DNA of 64,000 bases from Epinephelus fuscoguttatus. Lineage: Eukaryota; Chordata; Actinopteri; Perciformes; Serranidae. Below the pieces are notes generated by a model. It worked only from the letters and a program-made list of their open reading frames with translations, was not told where the DNA came from and ran no database searches. The stretch is from contig NC_064759.1 in NCBI RefSeq assembly GCF_011397635.1, positions 15,272,428 through 15,336,427 on the forward strand, written 5' to 3'. A program made the position numbers and the translations under genes. Within the stretch, counting starts at the first letter, position 1, and each line of letters starts with the position of its first letter. Positions 23,652 through 34,802 of this stretch are shown in pieces.

Positions 23652-26600
23652 CAGTGTCACTATTAACAACAAGAGCTTTGTGGAGGCAAAAGCAGGCCAT
23701 GTCCACCACACAACTGAGGGGGCAATTGTACATAAACTTCATCTGCTCATTGTTTTAATCTCTCACATCTCTTTTTCTCTCTCGACAGCCGAAGAAGAAG
23801 GTCACCGCTTACCTTCTCTACTGCGTTTCAACAGCAGTCATCGGCTCACTACAGTTTGGCTACAACACCGGGGTCATCAATGCACCCGAGCAGGTGTGTG
23901 TGTGTGTGTGTGTTTGCTGGGTGAACTCTCTCTTAATGGTGTCTCCACTGTCATAAAACATTGAAACACTAAACGTCCATTACAAGAGGGATTAATAATA
24001 GATGCACCATATGCTCTTTTTGTGATATTAATATTTTAACAACTATTATCACACTTTTAATTGCCATTTTGTGAATACTTTCAACACTTTAAAGTTGTTG
24101 TTCTGTATCTGTGGTTTTACAAACTGGATTATGGCGCTTGACATGACATGTCTGCTATGGTGGCAATGCTGTAAGCTATACTGCCCTCATGTGGATGTGT
24201 CAAAACTCACAATTACACATTGAGCACAAGCTCTGTCCTATCTGTTTGACCTCAAATGAGTTGTTAGATCGTAAATCACATAAGAGAAACACTTACCTAA
24301 AAGCAGCCACTAATTCTGCCCCTCTTTGCTGTGATTTGACAGAAACTGCGTAGTTTTTTCCAGAATGTGTCTATGACGAGGTACGAGGAGCCTTTCAGCG
24401 AGGATGCCGAAACCATGGTGTGGAGCTTTGCTGTGGCCATCTTCAGTGTGGGAGGCATGATCGGGTCTTTCTCTGTCGGAGCCATGGTCAACAAATTTGG
24501 CAGGTGAGAACACTGTGGTGCAGGAAATGGTTCAATATAGGAGGATGTAGGACAGTCAATCAACCAAGTCCTGCTCAGGACTGTGGTACACTTTTTAAGA
24601 ATGTGACTAATATCAGCAAAAAATCAACAACACTCACAATATCTGTCCAACTTACTTGTCTGTCTTCACCAGGCGTAAGTCTATGCTGTTTAATAATATC
24701 CTGGCTCTCATTGGTGGGGGTCTGATGGGACTGTCGGCTGTGAGTCAGTCTTTCGAGATGGTAATCATTGGCCGGTTTGTCATCGGCGTGTTCTGCGGTC
24801 TGTGCACGGGACTGACACCCATGTACGTGGGTGAAATCTCTCCCACTGCTGTCCGAGGAGCCTTCGGGACACTGCACCAGCTGGGTGTCGTTATTGGCAT
24901 CCTGGTGGCACAGGTATGATGCTGTGATATGATGATTACACTATTGATTTTTATTCTATGAGCTGTGGATTTATGCAGAATAAATTGGATTAGAGGTTTT
25001 AAGTATTTCATGGCCATTAAAATCAAAGCGTTGTACACCTTTTCCCCAGTTCATGATCATTTATTTGCCTCAAACTTTTTCAGATACTTTCATTAGAGTC
25101 TGAGGCTGTCCACTGATCAGTCATGTGACCTACACATCACCATGAATACAAAATATACACAACGACACCATTTCTTTGGTAAAAAATCTTTTCACATAAC
25201 ACCACATTTACTCGGGATTCAGAAATTTACAAGAAAAGTATACCTGACCATAAAAACAAATCATATAACATTACAAGCTTTTCAGAACATCCTTTAGCAA
25301 ACAGGATATTTAATTTTAAGAGCTGAATATCCACATTTCAAAGCAGCATATTTTGTATTCTTTCATCTTCATTTTTCAAAGCATTATTATTATTTTCTCG
25401 ATTAATCGATAAGTTGTTTGGTCTATAAAATGTCAGAAAATGGTGAAAAATGTAGATCTGTGTTTCCCAAAGCCCCAGGTAATGTCCTCAAATATCTAAG
25501 TTTGTCCACAATGTTTTAAAATGTTCACATTTTAAAAGCGGAATCAGAGTTATTTTTCCTTTTTTTTCTCGTGAAAAATGACTGATTAGTCTATTATCAG
25601 CTTTAGATACAGGTCACATCGGGTGCCCCAGTAGCTCAACTAGTAGAGTGCATACTTTATTGGCCCAGGCCCTTTGCTGGATCTCATCCCCTCTTTCTCT
25701 TCACTGCCTTTCCTGTCTCTCTCCAGCTTTTAATATCGAACGGAGGCAAAATGCCCAAAAAGTAATCTTAGAAAAAAAAATACAAACACAGGTCACAATT
25801 GATTAATGGATTGTACAGCCTCGGGTGGTGCTCTGATAGCTGGAAATGTTTGATGAGATGAACAAAGCACTGGAGAGGAGCTGAGCAACTTGTTTTAGTT
25901 TGACGAAATTCAAACTCACCTCAAGTGAGTCCATTGTAAGTACTTCATCCCCTGTTGTTGTCTGTGTATTGCAGATCTTCGGTCTTGAGGCTCTGCTCGG
26001 CTCAGACACTCTGTGGCCTCTGCTGCTGGCTCTGACCATCCTGCCTGCCATACTGCAGAGCGTCCTGTTGCTCTTCTGCCCCGAAAGCCCCCGCTACCTG
26101 CTCATCGTCCTCAACCAGGAAGAGGACGCAAGAAAGGGTCAGTTTTGAGACATTATGTCAACAAGATGGCAACATCAGGTTTTAATGAGAGAGCGTCTAG
26201 AATTGCTCTTCAATTTTTAATGATCTGTGGGCTGAAGCATGGCCCTGTGATTTATTAAAATTTTACCACATGATGTTCCAAGACCCTTCAAGACTCTCTT
26301 TACATTACATTCTGCATAATAATGTACTTTCTTTTCATCCATCCCTTCTTCCCTCTGTAGCCCTGGTGCGTCTTCGCGACTCTGAGGATGTGAGTGATGA
26401 TATCCAGGAGATGAAGGAGGAAGGGATGAGGATGAGCATGGAGAAGAAAGTGACCATCCTCGAACTCTTCCGCTCCCCAAACTACCGTCAACCAATCATC
26501 ATTGCTATAGTCCTCCAGCTCTCTCAGCAGCTGTCTGGCATCAACGCTGTGAGTAAACACAGTATCCCATAATAGAGCACAGTGATTAGCAAGTGTCAGT

Positions 26601-29600
26601 CTATGTCATCTCATACATGAATCTTTAAAGGAGCATTCACTGGAATTATACAAATGTGTCTGACATGCACCAGAGACACTTCTCGGCTCCGGGCGATGTT
26701 AGATTGAGTGGAATAATTTAAGCCACTGAGGGTCAATGGAAAGAGACAATAACAGCGGTATTTGATAGGTATTTTGTTAATAAGGTCATGTCACCAGGCT
26801 GACTTAATGTGTTAGTGTCCCCTCATCTGACCTGACAACCGCAGTAAAGCCGTGGCAGCCCGCGGCTAGAGACTGCAGCATCGATTGAACTGACAGATAT
26901 ATTAACACTCATGACCTATATCACTCATCAGCACAGCAGCCAGTAGCAGCTAGCTGCGCTGGACAATATTTTTTATTTTACTGTAATGACGGCTCAAATA
27001 ACTCCATGTTACATGAAAGAAATTGTTTAAAAAAATTGATTCTCATTTGAATGACCTGATATCGATTCAGACAATCTGCATGAAGCTTTAACCCTGTTAG
27101 TCTCTCTGGTATTAAGCAGGCCCAGGCAGTTATGTTATACACAAGTACAGCGTGCTAGCTTGGCTAATAGAAAATTGTTAGCAACAAGCTAAAAGCTAAC
27201 TGTATGTCGTCCAACTGATTGGCTTAGTTTGCCTCAAATCTTAAAATTCACCAGCGGCACCTGCAGGAAGTGAATCACCTCAGCAGCAGAGGGAGGAAAT
27301 GACTGATACTGACTGATGTCTGTGTTCTTCTTTCTTTCTTAACCTCACTCAGTATTGTGACGCCGGGGAAATTATTTATTTTATTGACATTTTTTATGTA
27401 TTTTCAGTGGAATGTTATTGAGTTTATAAAGTCACTGCTGCCACTCTTGAAACAACATTTAGTTAGATTTACAATATTTCTAATCCTGTTTTATAAACAT
27501 TTGCTCATACAATTTACAGCAGTAGTTCCCTGAGATTCTCTTCATGTTCAAGCAAAACTGGCATTGTAACTGAAATATCCCCGATCAAATTGATATCTTA
27601 ACAAATCACATCGAATCGGAGATAAATTCGGGAACTTGTGAATCAAAATCAATCAATTCAGGACATCAGTGGTGATAACCGGCCCCAGTCGCTTGTAGCA
27701 ACAAACCCACTGGTAATTGTAACTCTACAAACATTTTAGAGTCTCTAAGCTTGCTGTTTTGATTTTATGTCCGACACTAAAGCACCAAACAACAGACGGA
27801 CAAAGTTAGCAACCAGCTGGTGAACATAGTGGAGTATCTAGCCGCTACAGAGCCAGATATTTCTGTCAGGAGTTGATGGGGACCAAAATACAGCTAAAAA
27901 AAGAGTTAATATTAGACTTAAATTCACAAAGTGGATGTACACAGCTCCAAGAAAATGGCAATGTTGCTCCATGTTTGCTGGATGTATAAATCAGCTACTG
28001 TTTGCTACCCTCATCAGCTTTAAAAGGTGCTAATATGTTAGTATAAGTTAAATATAATGTGGTTTTAAACACTACACTAGTTTGTATTCACTGAAATACA
28101 TATTAGCCGGTAATAGTAACGCTTCCTCTCTCTCCTCTTTCAGGTGTTTTACTACTCCACAGGTATATTTAAAAAAGCTGGTGTTACCCAACCCATCTAC
28201 GCCACCATAGGAGCTGGAGCTGTCAACACTGTCTTTACTGTTGTCTCTGTAAGTATCTGACTACACGTTTTGTTACTCATTAAAAGGTATGTTTTATATT
28301 TACTGGTTTATTAATCAATCTTTGTCTGGTTCTGACTCCAGCTCTTCCTGGTTGAACGCGCTGGGCGAAGGACGCTGCACTTGATTGGTCTGGCTGGAAT
28401 GGCTATCTTTGCCCTCATTATGACCATCTCCCTGTCTTTGGTGGTGAGTGATGGTCGTCCTGTGAGTTTAGGGCTTATAAAAATTTAAAAAACATGTCCC
28501 ACATCCTCTCTGTTTCTCTCTCTGAGCAGGCAACCACCCCGTCTATGAGCTACCTGGCTATCGTGGCTGTGTTCGGCTTTGTTGCCAGTTTTGAGATGGG
28601 TCCAGGTCCCATCCCCTGGTTCATCGTGGCTGAGCTCTTCTCCCAGGGGCCTCGACCTGCTGCCATGGCCGTCTCTGGGTTCTCCAACTGGACCGCCAAC
28701 TTCCTGGTGGGGCTGGGTTTCCCTAAACTGGCGGTAAGGACAACAATCTTAAGGACCCTGACACACCAAGCCGACAGTCAGTCGTGCTGTGCTGAAAATT
28801 AGATGTTGCCTTAGATTTTGTGGTGTGAACGGCAGCATAGGCACTGGCTGGCCCTTGTTTTTCGTCCGATTTAGCATGTTGAATCAGTGGCGGTGCCTGT
28901 CGGTGAATAATATAACTCTGATTGGCAGTTCATCTCAGTGCATAAGAACAGAAACGAAAGTGAGGAAAGCAAAAAAACAACAAAACAGTGAAAGAAATGT
29001 TTTATATTAGGTAAGACCATTTTCTAACCATTGATCTCTTTAGCAGAAAGGTTCATATTTGTTTGTGTGTGGTTAACTGGCTAAGTAGCATCTTGAATCT
29101 GTCCTGTTGGCCTTTTGGTTCATCTTTTTGAATGACAAAAACAGACTACCGCCGCCTGCTAGTACGACAAGTTATTTCCTCTAATGCAGATGCAGAACAT
29201 ACATCCTAGTTGGCCACTGGCTGTAGACATTGTGGTGTGTTCAAGTGCAACTTCTCGGCCAGAACGCAGTCCTTCGTTGCCACTATTTATTTCGTGTCAG
29301 TTTGGCATGTCTGGGCTGTTAGATGTACAAGCAGTATGAGTTTTGTTATGTTGTACTAATATCTCTCTTCTTCTCTCAGGATCTTTGTGGTCCGTACGTC
29401 TTCATCATCTTCACAGTCCTCCTCATCCTATTCTTCATCTTCACCTTCCTGCGAGTGCCTGAGACCAGAGGCAGGACCTTTGACGACATTGCACAGGGAT
29501 TCGCTGCCAGCACAGGGAAGCCCTCCATGGGGCCAGAGGCTGGCCTGACAGAAGGCAAAGAATCTGTCCCCACGTCTCCCACAGACAAGGTTCCCATGGT

Positions 29601-29613
29601 GGATCTTCCATAG
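19960..29613 (+). CDS. slc2a3: Facilitative glucose transporter, GLUT3-like (complete, 10 coding exons)
   Basis: Coding exons: 19960-19983, 23789-23893, 24343-24503, 24673-24913, 25975-26137, 26361-26548, 28144-28248, 28342-28443, 28530-28733, 29380-29613; 1527 nt, 508 aa. It imports glucose down its gradient across the plasma membrane, with 12 membrane helices of the major facilitator fold. Visible signatures: [17 protein letters not shown] in helix 1; sequon N51-V-S in the first outer loop; FGRR 95-98; PESPR 213-217; QLS 284-286 (class I, glucose-selective); sugar-contact residues Q287, Q288, N293, N322, E385 and W393, matching GLUT1 Q282, Q283, N288, N317, E380 and W388; PETRGR 458-463. 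[23 protein letters not shown] and TILPAILQS favour GLUT3 over GLUT1. All splices are GT-AG. The donor of the second coding exon lies in a GT repeat. Teleosts have two slc2a3 copies; I cannot say which this is. Confidence 0.94.
22339..22374. repeat. (CA)n microsatellite after a CCCACC run
   Basis: About 18 CA units preceded by a C-rich CCCCCCAACCCCCCACC stretch. Confidence 0.95.
23604..23649. repeat. (TG)23 microsatellite
   Basis: Uninterrupted TG run ending about 140 bp upstream of the second coding exon of slc2a3. Confidence 0.95.
23894..23913 (+). repeat. slc2a3: (GT)10 run forming the splice donor of slc2a3 coding exon 2
   Basis: The exon ends GAG CAG at 23893 and the intron begins directly with ten GT units instead of a GTRAGT-type donor. 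The frame and the homologous GLUT junction require splicing here. Confidence 0.85.
25386..25612. repeat. Dispersed repeat of the GATTAATCGAT family
   Basis: TTTTCTCGATTAATCGATAA, GTTGTTTGGTCTATAAAATG and GTCAGAAAATGGTGAAAAATG are hallmarks of a very common percomorph repeat. Related copies are at 32858-33615 and 50960-51230. This copy is truncated at its left end and split at the right by the SINE at 25619. Confidence 0.65.
25619..25787 (+). mobile_element. tRNA-derived SINE with 10-bp target duplication
   Basis: The head GTGCCCCAGTAGCTCAACTAG contains a pol III A-box (TAGCTCAACTAG). The body CCCTTTGCTGGATCTCATCCC is pyrimidine-rich, and the tail AAATGCCCAAAAAGTAATCT ends in a run of A. Both sides carry ACAGGTCACA (25609-25618, 25788-25797), an exact 10-bp target duplication. 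The usual GGTTCGAATCC-type B-box is missing, apparently by internal deletion. I recognise the tail as a widespread percomorph SINE; the family name is uncertain. Confidence 0.85.
26549..28143 (+). other. slc2a3 intron within the [11 protein letters not shown] junction region
   Basis: 1.6 kb. Blocks at 26620-27330 and 27530-27660 (with ATCGATTC/GAATCG motifs) look repeat-derived, but I could not delimit them. No coding frame. Confidence 0.5.
28734..29379 (+). other. Last slc2a3 intron
   Basis: 646 bp between GFPKLA and the exon encoding DLCGPYVF. Nothing recognisable apart from the splice signals GTAAGG and TTCTCTCAG. Confidence 0.7.
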
Positions 29614-30686
29614 GAAAAACGAAGACAGACTTAGGGTTCATCACAGACAAACAGGTCTCAAACACATAGATATTATAAGGAGTTATATGTCGTAACACAC
29701 AAATGATGAAAGAGCAGCAGGGTGTGTGAAGAAAAAAAGACAACGAAATACAGTGTTAAAAGATTCCCCGGTTACACGTGTTTAAATAATTGACAGAATT
29801 CCATGTAATCCTGCTTTAAACATGGTCCAAACTTAACTGAATTACCAGTACTTAATATCTGTTGACATTCCTACTGCCAGCTCCACACATACTGCCATAT
29901 AAGAGGATCAACATATGTTCAGTATTAAGTCCCATGTCTTCAGCTACCCCCAGTGTTAAAAGGTTGTAGGATTTGGGGGAGGTTTATGTATTGAGGTCAA
30001 GCTTGAAAAGCTGGTTTTGGAGTGTGGTAGTTTGACCCAAAAAAAAAAAAAAAAAGACTGACTTGCTGTCCTGTCTGCCTGATGTGCCTTGCTGCCAGGG
30101 GGACGGAGCCATGCTGTCTTCAGTAGACAGAATAAACATAGAGGTGCTACAGCAGCCCCTCTCTCCTTCAGGTGCACAGAAAAGCACTTAAAATAAATAT
30201 ATTTAAGCAAGTGGAAGATAAGAAATATTCTTTTCATCCTGTGGCACAACGTCTCCTGAGAGTAGAGGATGTTTGTGTGTCGTTTGAAGTCGGCAGATAA
30301 AAAAACAGGCCAGTTCCGTCAATTACTATTGTCTGCATCGTGTTTATTGTTTGTATGAGAGTGAGGTATAGTCTAGCACTGCCAGGCCTTAAAAAAGTCT
30401 CTGTATAGGCTTTCTGTGCTTAAAAACAAAACCTAACCTCTTGTGATTTCATTGCAGAGTACAGCCAGGATGTTGTAGTGCAGTCGTTTACAGTATGCAT
30501 TGCAGCAGTTGGATACAAAAACTCAGGTGGCAACTTGTATTATACTCAGCTCCTGACTGTGGCATAGAAAATACATTTTTTTTATCACTGTACTTGAAAT
30601 TCTGTTGACGTCAGTAGGTAGCAGCAACCTCTGCATCACAGATCATGAAATAAAATATCTTAGACTCTCTTAAATAGTGTTATATC

Positions 30687-31518
30687 TAGAGATGCTCTGA
30701 TACCATTTTATCCCTCCGGATACCAATTTCAATACTTGAAGTCGCGTATCGGCAGATATCAAGCACCAATCCGATACCAATACATTGGAAAAACAAAAAG
30801 TTAGTAGTAATTTTGTATGGATGTGAAATACAACAAATGGATGCCATAAAACTTTCTTTTATCCAATGTGAATTGCCAAATTCCTGACATTTTGCCAGTG
30901 GCTAACATTACTTTTTTTTTATGGAAATTAATTCCAATTCACTGCTCTAAAACAGTAGTACGGCACAACTTGTAGGCTACTGTTTTAGAGCAGTGAAGAA
31001 GAATTGATTTCCGGTAAAAGTGCTGTTTTATCCAAGTGCGACACCACTTTAAAGTTTATTACATGGTATCAGGTATGGTTGCTGCCATATACTGATTCAA
31101 AAGTTGACAGCTATCATACTGTGTACATTTGGTTACCTACGATACTGAAAGAAATGCAACAGGACGGAGCGTCTCCCCTTTATTGTAGTTATTTTCTGAG
31201 GGGAGACTTCTTACACATACTTCCATTAACACAATGGTTTTTGATTTTCAATTATACTAATAAAACGTTTGTTCAACCAACAATAATCCTCCCATTTTCA
31301 TTCCTTTAAGGGTCATTCTGACTGATATTGTGTAATACCGTACTACCATGACAGCGCAATATGTTCTGAGACAGTTACCGCACTGTGAAAATCTCATACC
31401 ATTGCAACGCTACTATCCAGTCGGTGCATAGGCTTGCATACTTGCCAATACCCGGTCCAGCATTTTAGGCAGTATTGAAGGCATATCCAACACTGGTATC
31501 GGTATCAGAACAACTCTA
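30687..31518. mobile_element. hAT-type element within the slc2a3 3' UTR
   Basis: Ends TAGAGATGCTCTGATACCA and GGTATCAGAACAACTCTA are inverted repeats of the type seen in fish hAT elements that begin TAGRGATGCACCGATAC. Flanks GTTATATC (30679-30686) and GTTAGATC (31519-31526) match at 7 of 8 positions, fitting an aged 8-bp target duplication. No transposase frame in 832 bp. Confidence 0.75.
30923..31012. repeat. Long hairpin: two 36-bp arms, 18-nt loop
   Basis: The arms are 30923-30958 and 30977-31012. The inner 19 bp pair perfectly (CACTGCTCTAAAACAGTAG against 30977-30995); the outer 17 bp pair with a few mismatches. The structure sits inside the hAT-type element, in the presumed transcribed 3' UTR. 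Confidence 0.85.
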
Positions 31519-32190
31519 GTTAGATCAGCTCAAAAGCCCTTGTCAGTGTTACACAGTTGTTTGAGGGATGTATTGACACACACTCAAGTCTACTGATAAT
31601 TAATCAACGCCACATTATCTCAGTTGAAACAACATCTTAGCCACGTGTGATAGTGATGGATAAAAACACTAACTGAATTGTATTTATGTTTGATGCACAA
31701 AACATGTCTGAAATTGTGTATATATTGTAGAATCTCCAGTTAGAGCTTCACGATCAAATATTGCAGAACATTATACATGCTTATATATGTCTTGTCAGTG
31801 TTTGTACAGTTTCATCTTCCCACCGTGAGGAAGCACTTTTCAGTGTTTGAGCTTAGCAGTAATTCCATTTGCACTTTGGCAGTCAGACTTCTTTCTAATG
31901 TTTATATTGTGTGTGGTTCTTTGTAAATATACTGTACAAGTCAGGATGCGTATGGTGTTTGGCTGTTTGTGCCTCATAATCCTGTTAATGTTACATCCAC
32001 TGATTTTTTTCTTGCACTGTTACTGAATGTTACTTTGATGCTTAACGATAAACGGAAGGGGGAAGTGACAACGGTTGAGTGTGTGTGAGAGTCATGTAAG
32101 AGATGACCTTTACTGTTTTTCTGTCACAATGTCCTCTCGTCTCCTGCTGTAATAATATGAGTGACAGTTGCATTGAGAAGCTCAAAAGGA

Positions 32191-32470
32191 AATAAAGTTG
32201 TCCGTCTTTTAAGGGAATGTGACTTGAATTATTAGCATAAACAGTTTTTTTTTCTGTTTGTAATGCCGCGAGTCAAAGCAATGAATGTTTAATGTAATTG
32301 CAGTTTCTGTGCTAAGGTGAAAGTGTGAGATGTTTGTCTGGTATTTCGTCTGGTGCCCACTTGTGCACTGTGGCAACTCTGTTTCCTTTTCTGCACCGCG
32401 GCAAAAACCTCAGTCAGCTGTGCAGTCATTCTCTGTAGAGCTAACCAACCCTTTGAGACACTGAAATAAA
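32191..32470 (+). promoter_or_regulatory. slc2a3: slc2a3 polyadenylation signals
   Basis: AATAAA at 32191-32196, followed by a GT/T-rich stretch (GTTGTCCGTCTTTT), and a second AATAAA at 32465-32470. The first is the better-looking site. Confidence 0.6.
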
Positions 32471-32857
32471 GCCATGACTTAAAAACCAGAGTTCGGTTTC
32501 TCTATGTGGCTGCTGCTGCTGAACACTTGGGCTTATAAAGATTTATTCATGGTTTTGATGACGTTCTTTAGGAGTGCATGTGTGAGGAGGAGTTATGAGG
32601 TCAGACTTCCTCTTGGGTCACGCAGCTTCAAAAGCCAAACCAGACCACATGTAGAGACACAAGAGAACATTTACCTCAAAGAGGAATTCCCCTGAAAATG
32701 TACTTAAAACGTGCTGCCCTAAAGAAAACATTCTTCTAAAATTACAAGTCTTTGCTGTTGTTTTATGAGTTAAGGGTTTTTTTGCATCCAAGGACATCGA
32801 ATCCTGAGTGAATTATTTTTGATTTAATTGTTTTAAGAAGGAGACTAAAAAAACATT

Positions 32858-33615
32858 AGGGTTGCAACTAACAGTTAGTGCCATTATTGCTCAATTTACC
32901 ATTTCTTTTCTCAGTTAAGTGATTTACAGTTTGGGTTACATTATAATTTGGTCCATAGTGGGGTTTCTAAAGTCTCTTGAATAGGGCAGGGTATCGTTTA
33001 ATAAATTATAGCAGCACCAATACCAGTACTTGTAAAGTTATACGGACACCAACAGGGAGGGTACTACATTTAATGCCTTTTTTCCCTGTTTAATTTGAAA
33101 CCACAGGCGTGTAGTGTAACCATACTTTCAGCATCTCAGCACGTCAACTCTGTCAAATACATTGCACTTAACCTCACCACACCACAGGTCATATGGGTTG
33201 CAGCTGCTGCAGCACTGGGCCAAACACATGTTGCATTAAATCAAAGAACCTTTGCAAAGATTAGCTGCAAGAAAAAAATACAAATAGTCATTTCTTCCTC
33301 GGACTGGGTACATAAACTATCAATTGCAAGTATCATTTGACTTGGTAAGTTTTGATCCTACGTGGTTCTGGGTTATTTCAGTTGATACCTCAAAGCTAAT
33401 GAGTTGTGTCACCCAGCCTTACTCTCAAGTGACCAACAGCCCAAAACCAAAAGATATTCAGTTTACTATCAGAGAAGACTAACAAAGGCAGAAAATATTC
33501 CCATTTGAGAAGCTGAAACTAGTCATTTTGGCAATTTATGTTTAGAAATGTAACCTATTATCAAAAGTAAACAATTAATTGACTTACTGACTGATCAACT
33601 AATCACTTCAGCTCT
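32858..33615. mobile_element. GATTAATCGAT-family element split by a second element
   Basis: The left end AGGGTTGCAACTAACAGTTA and the right end CTAATCACTTCAGCTCT are the diverged inverted ends of the family at 25386. The interior is interrupted at 32982-33421 by another inverted-repeat element (TAGGGCAGGGTATCG on the left, CACCCAGCCTTA on the right), whose flanks CTCTTGAA and CTCTCAAG agree at 5 of 8 positions. No coding frame in either. Confidence 0.55.
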
Positions 33616-34049
33616 AAAAAACATACAATTTATTTAAGATGGCACAGGGAATAAGTTCATGTTGAACAAACTGAAAACGGAATAAGTAGTTTTAATTCCC
33701 CCTTTAATGACTGGAAGACTGTGATCCACTTCCCTCTTCGTTTTACCTCTCGAAGCAAAAAGCCTTGGGTAAAGGGCCCCTGGCTGGCTGGGAATGGGGC
33801 CATCTAACTGTGTCAAGCCAATAGGCAACATCTCCCTGCAAGAGTCTACTGAAGTCTTACTCAATGCAGTGAACTGGGGCATGAAAGCCCATCAACAAGC
33901 TGCAGTACCGCGGTCTGACCAGCGAGTGGCGTGCATAAGCCAAAGGGTTGTTCAGCTGTGTGTTTGCATGTGTGTGTGTGTGTATGAGTGCGTGTCTAGA
34001 TACTGTCTGGATGAGCAATCCTGTGAGGCGAGGAGTGTGTCTGAGAGAC

Positions 34050-34071
34050 GGGGGGGGGGGGGGGGGGGGGG
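34050..34071. repeat. G22 homopolymer
   Basis: Twenty-two consecutive G, 730 bp upstream of the ephb6 start codon. An unusually long G tract for vertebrate DNA, and capable of forming quadruplex structures. Confidence 0.95.
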
Positions 34072-34385
34072 TGTTTGGCATAGGGAGGATGGAGAGCATC
34101 CAAAAATGTGTCTAAATTATATCCATTTTCCATAAAAGGTAGAACTGAGTGAGATCGAGAGAAGAAGAAAAAAAAAAGGAAAAAGAAGTTGGGCACTCTC
34201 ACATGCCACAGCTTGAAAAATGCAAGTTAGCACAGTGTCCAGACGTGAGGGATGCCACAGTTTGAGGCACAGTCTGCCAGGCGGCCTTGCTGAAATTTGT
34301 GCGAGGCGTTTGGAGAAGAGCTGGAACTGACGTCGTTAGACATGTCTAGACAGTTGTTTCAGAGACAAGACAAACTTGTTCATTA

Positions 34386-34800
34386 ATTTTTCCACTTCCT
34401 TCTCCCTCTGTCACTCTCCCTTGCTTTCTCTCTTTCTTTGTTTCCCTCAAATATTAAAAAAAGCCCATCTCCCACACTCCTCCTGTCACTCTCTCTGATC
34501 TCTTTCTCTCCCCCGTCTCTCTGACAACACTGTTTTGTTTACTTGCTCTGTTGGCAGTGTACTTATTGTATGTGCTGCTCTGTAAATATTTTTCTCCTTC
34601 CCTCATCCATTCATTCATCCACCCCCCATCCTCCCTCTTTCTCTCTCTCTCTCTCTCTCTCCCTCTCTGAGATAAAGGGAGCAAACAGACTCCGCCCCCT
34701 CCCTCACCCCCCTCTCCCTCGCTCCGTCACACACACTCACTCTATCTCCTTCTTTCATGCTCCCTCTCTCTCTCCCTCTGTCAGTGTCATTCAGTAGTGG
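34386..34800 (+). promoter_or_regulatory. ephb6: Pyrimidine-rich, TATA-less region upstream of ephb6
   Basis: Around 400 bp with strong C/T bias on the plus strand, including a (CT)n run near 34635-34675 and a GC-box-like CCGCCCC at about 34692. It abuts the coding start at 34803, so it probably contains the ephb6 promoter and 5' UTR. CAG trinucleotides just before the ATG leave open an upstream UTR exon. Confidence 0.4.
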
Positions 34801-34802
34801 AG

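Larger units (their letters stand above)
19984..23788 (+). other. Large slc2a3 intron after the first coding exon
   Basis: 3.8 kb between the exon encoding MERMQDEK and the first transmembrane exon. Mostly unique AT-rich sequence with microsatellites at 22339-22374 and 23604-23649. No coding frame or clear transposon recognised. Confidence 0.7.
24914..25974 (+). other. slc2a3 intron carrying nested repeats
   Basis: 1.06 kb. Contains the dispersed repeat at 25386-25612 and the SINE at 25619-25787. The remainder is unremarkable AT-rich DNA. Confidence 0.7.
29614..32470 (+). other. slc2a3: 3' untranslated region of slc2a3
   Basis: From the TAG at 29611-29613 to the AATAAA signals at 32191-32196 and 32465-32470, about 2.6-2.9 kb. 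It contains an A17 tract (30039-30055), a hAT-type element (30687-31518) and a strong hairpin (30923-31012). Earlier AATAAA copies, such as near 30130 and 31258, could give shorter forms. The extent is inferred from signals only. Confidence 0.6.
32471..34385. other. Intergenic region between slc2a3 and ephb6
   Basis: 1.9 kb without a gene. It contains the nested repeat pair at 32858-33615 and the G22 tract at 34050-34071. The block 33700-34000 looks unique. Confidence 0.65.

Noticed and set aside
25619-25700. Functional tRNA gene
   Set aside because: Only the A-box half resembles a tRNA. There is no anticodon stem or T-arm, and the A-rich tail and flanking duplication identify a SINE.
19960-29613. 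Assignment as slc2a1 (GLUT1)
   Set aside because: The core motifs are shared, but [37 protein letters not shown] and [12 protein letters not shown] agree better with GLUT3. Phylogeny would settle it.
33634-33882. Minus-strand frame between slc2a3 and ephb6
   Set aside because: 82 codons without any recognisable motif, codon pattern or splice signal. Treated as random.
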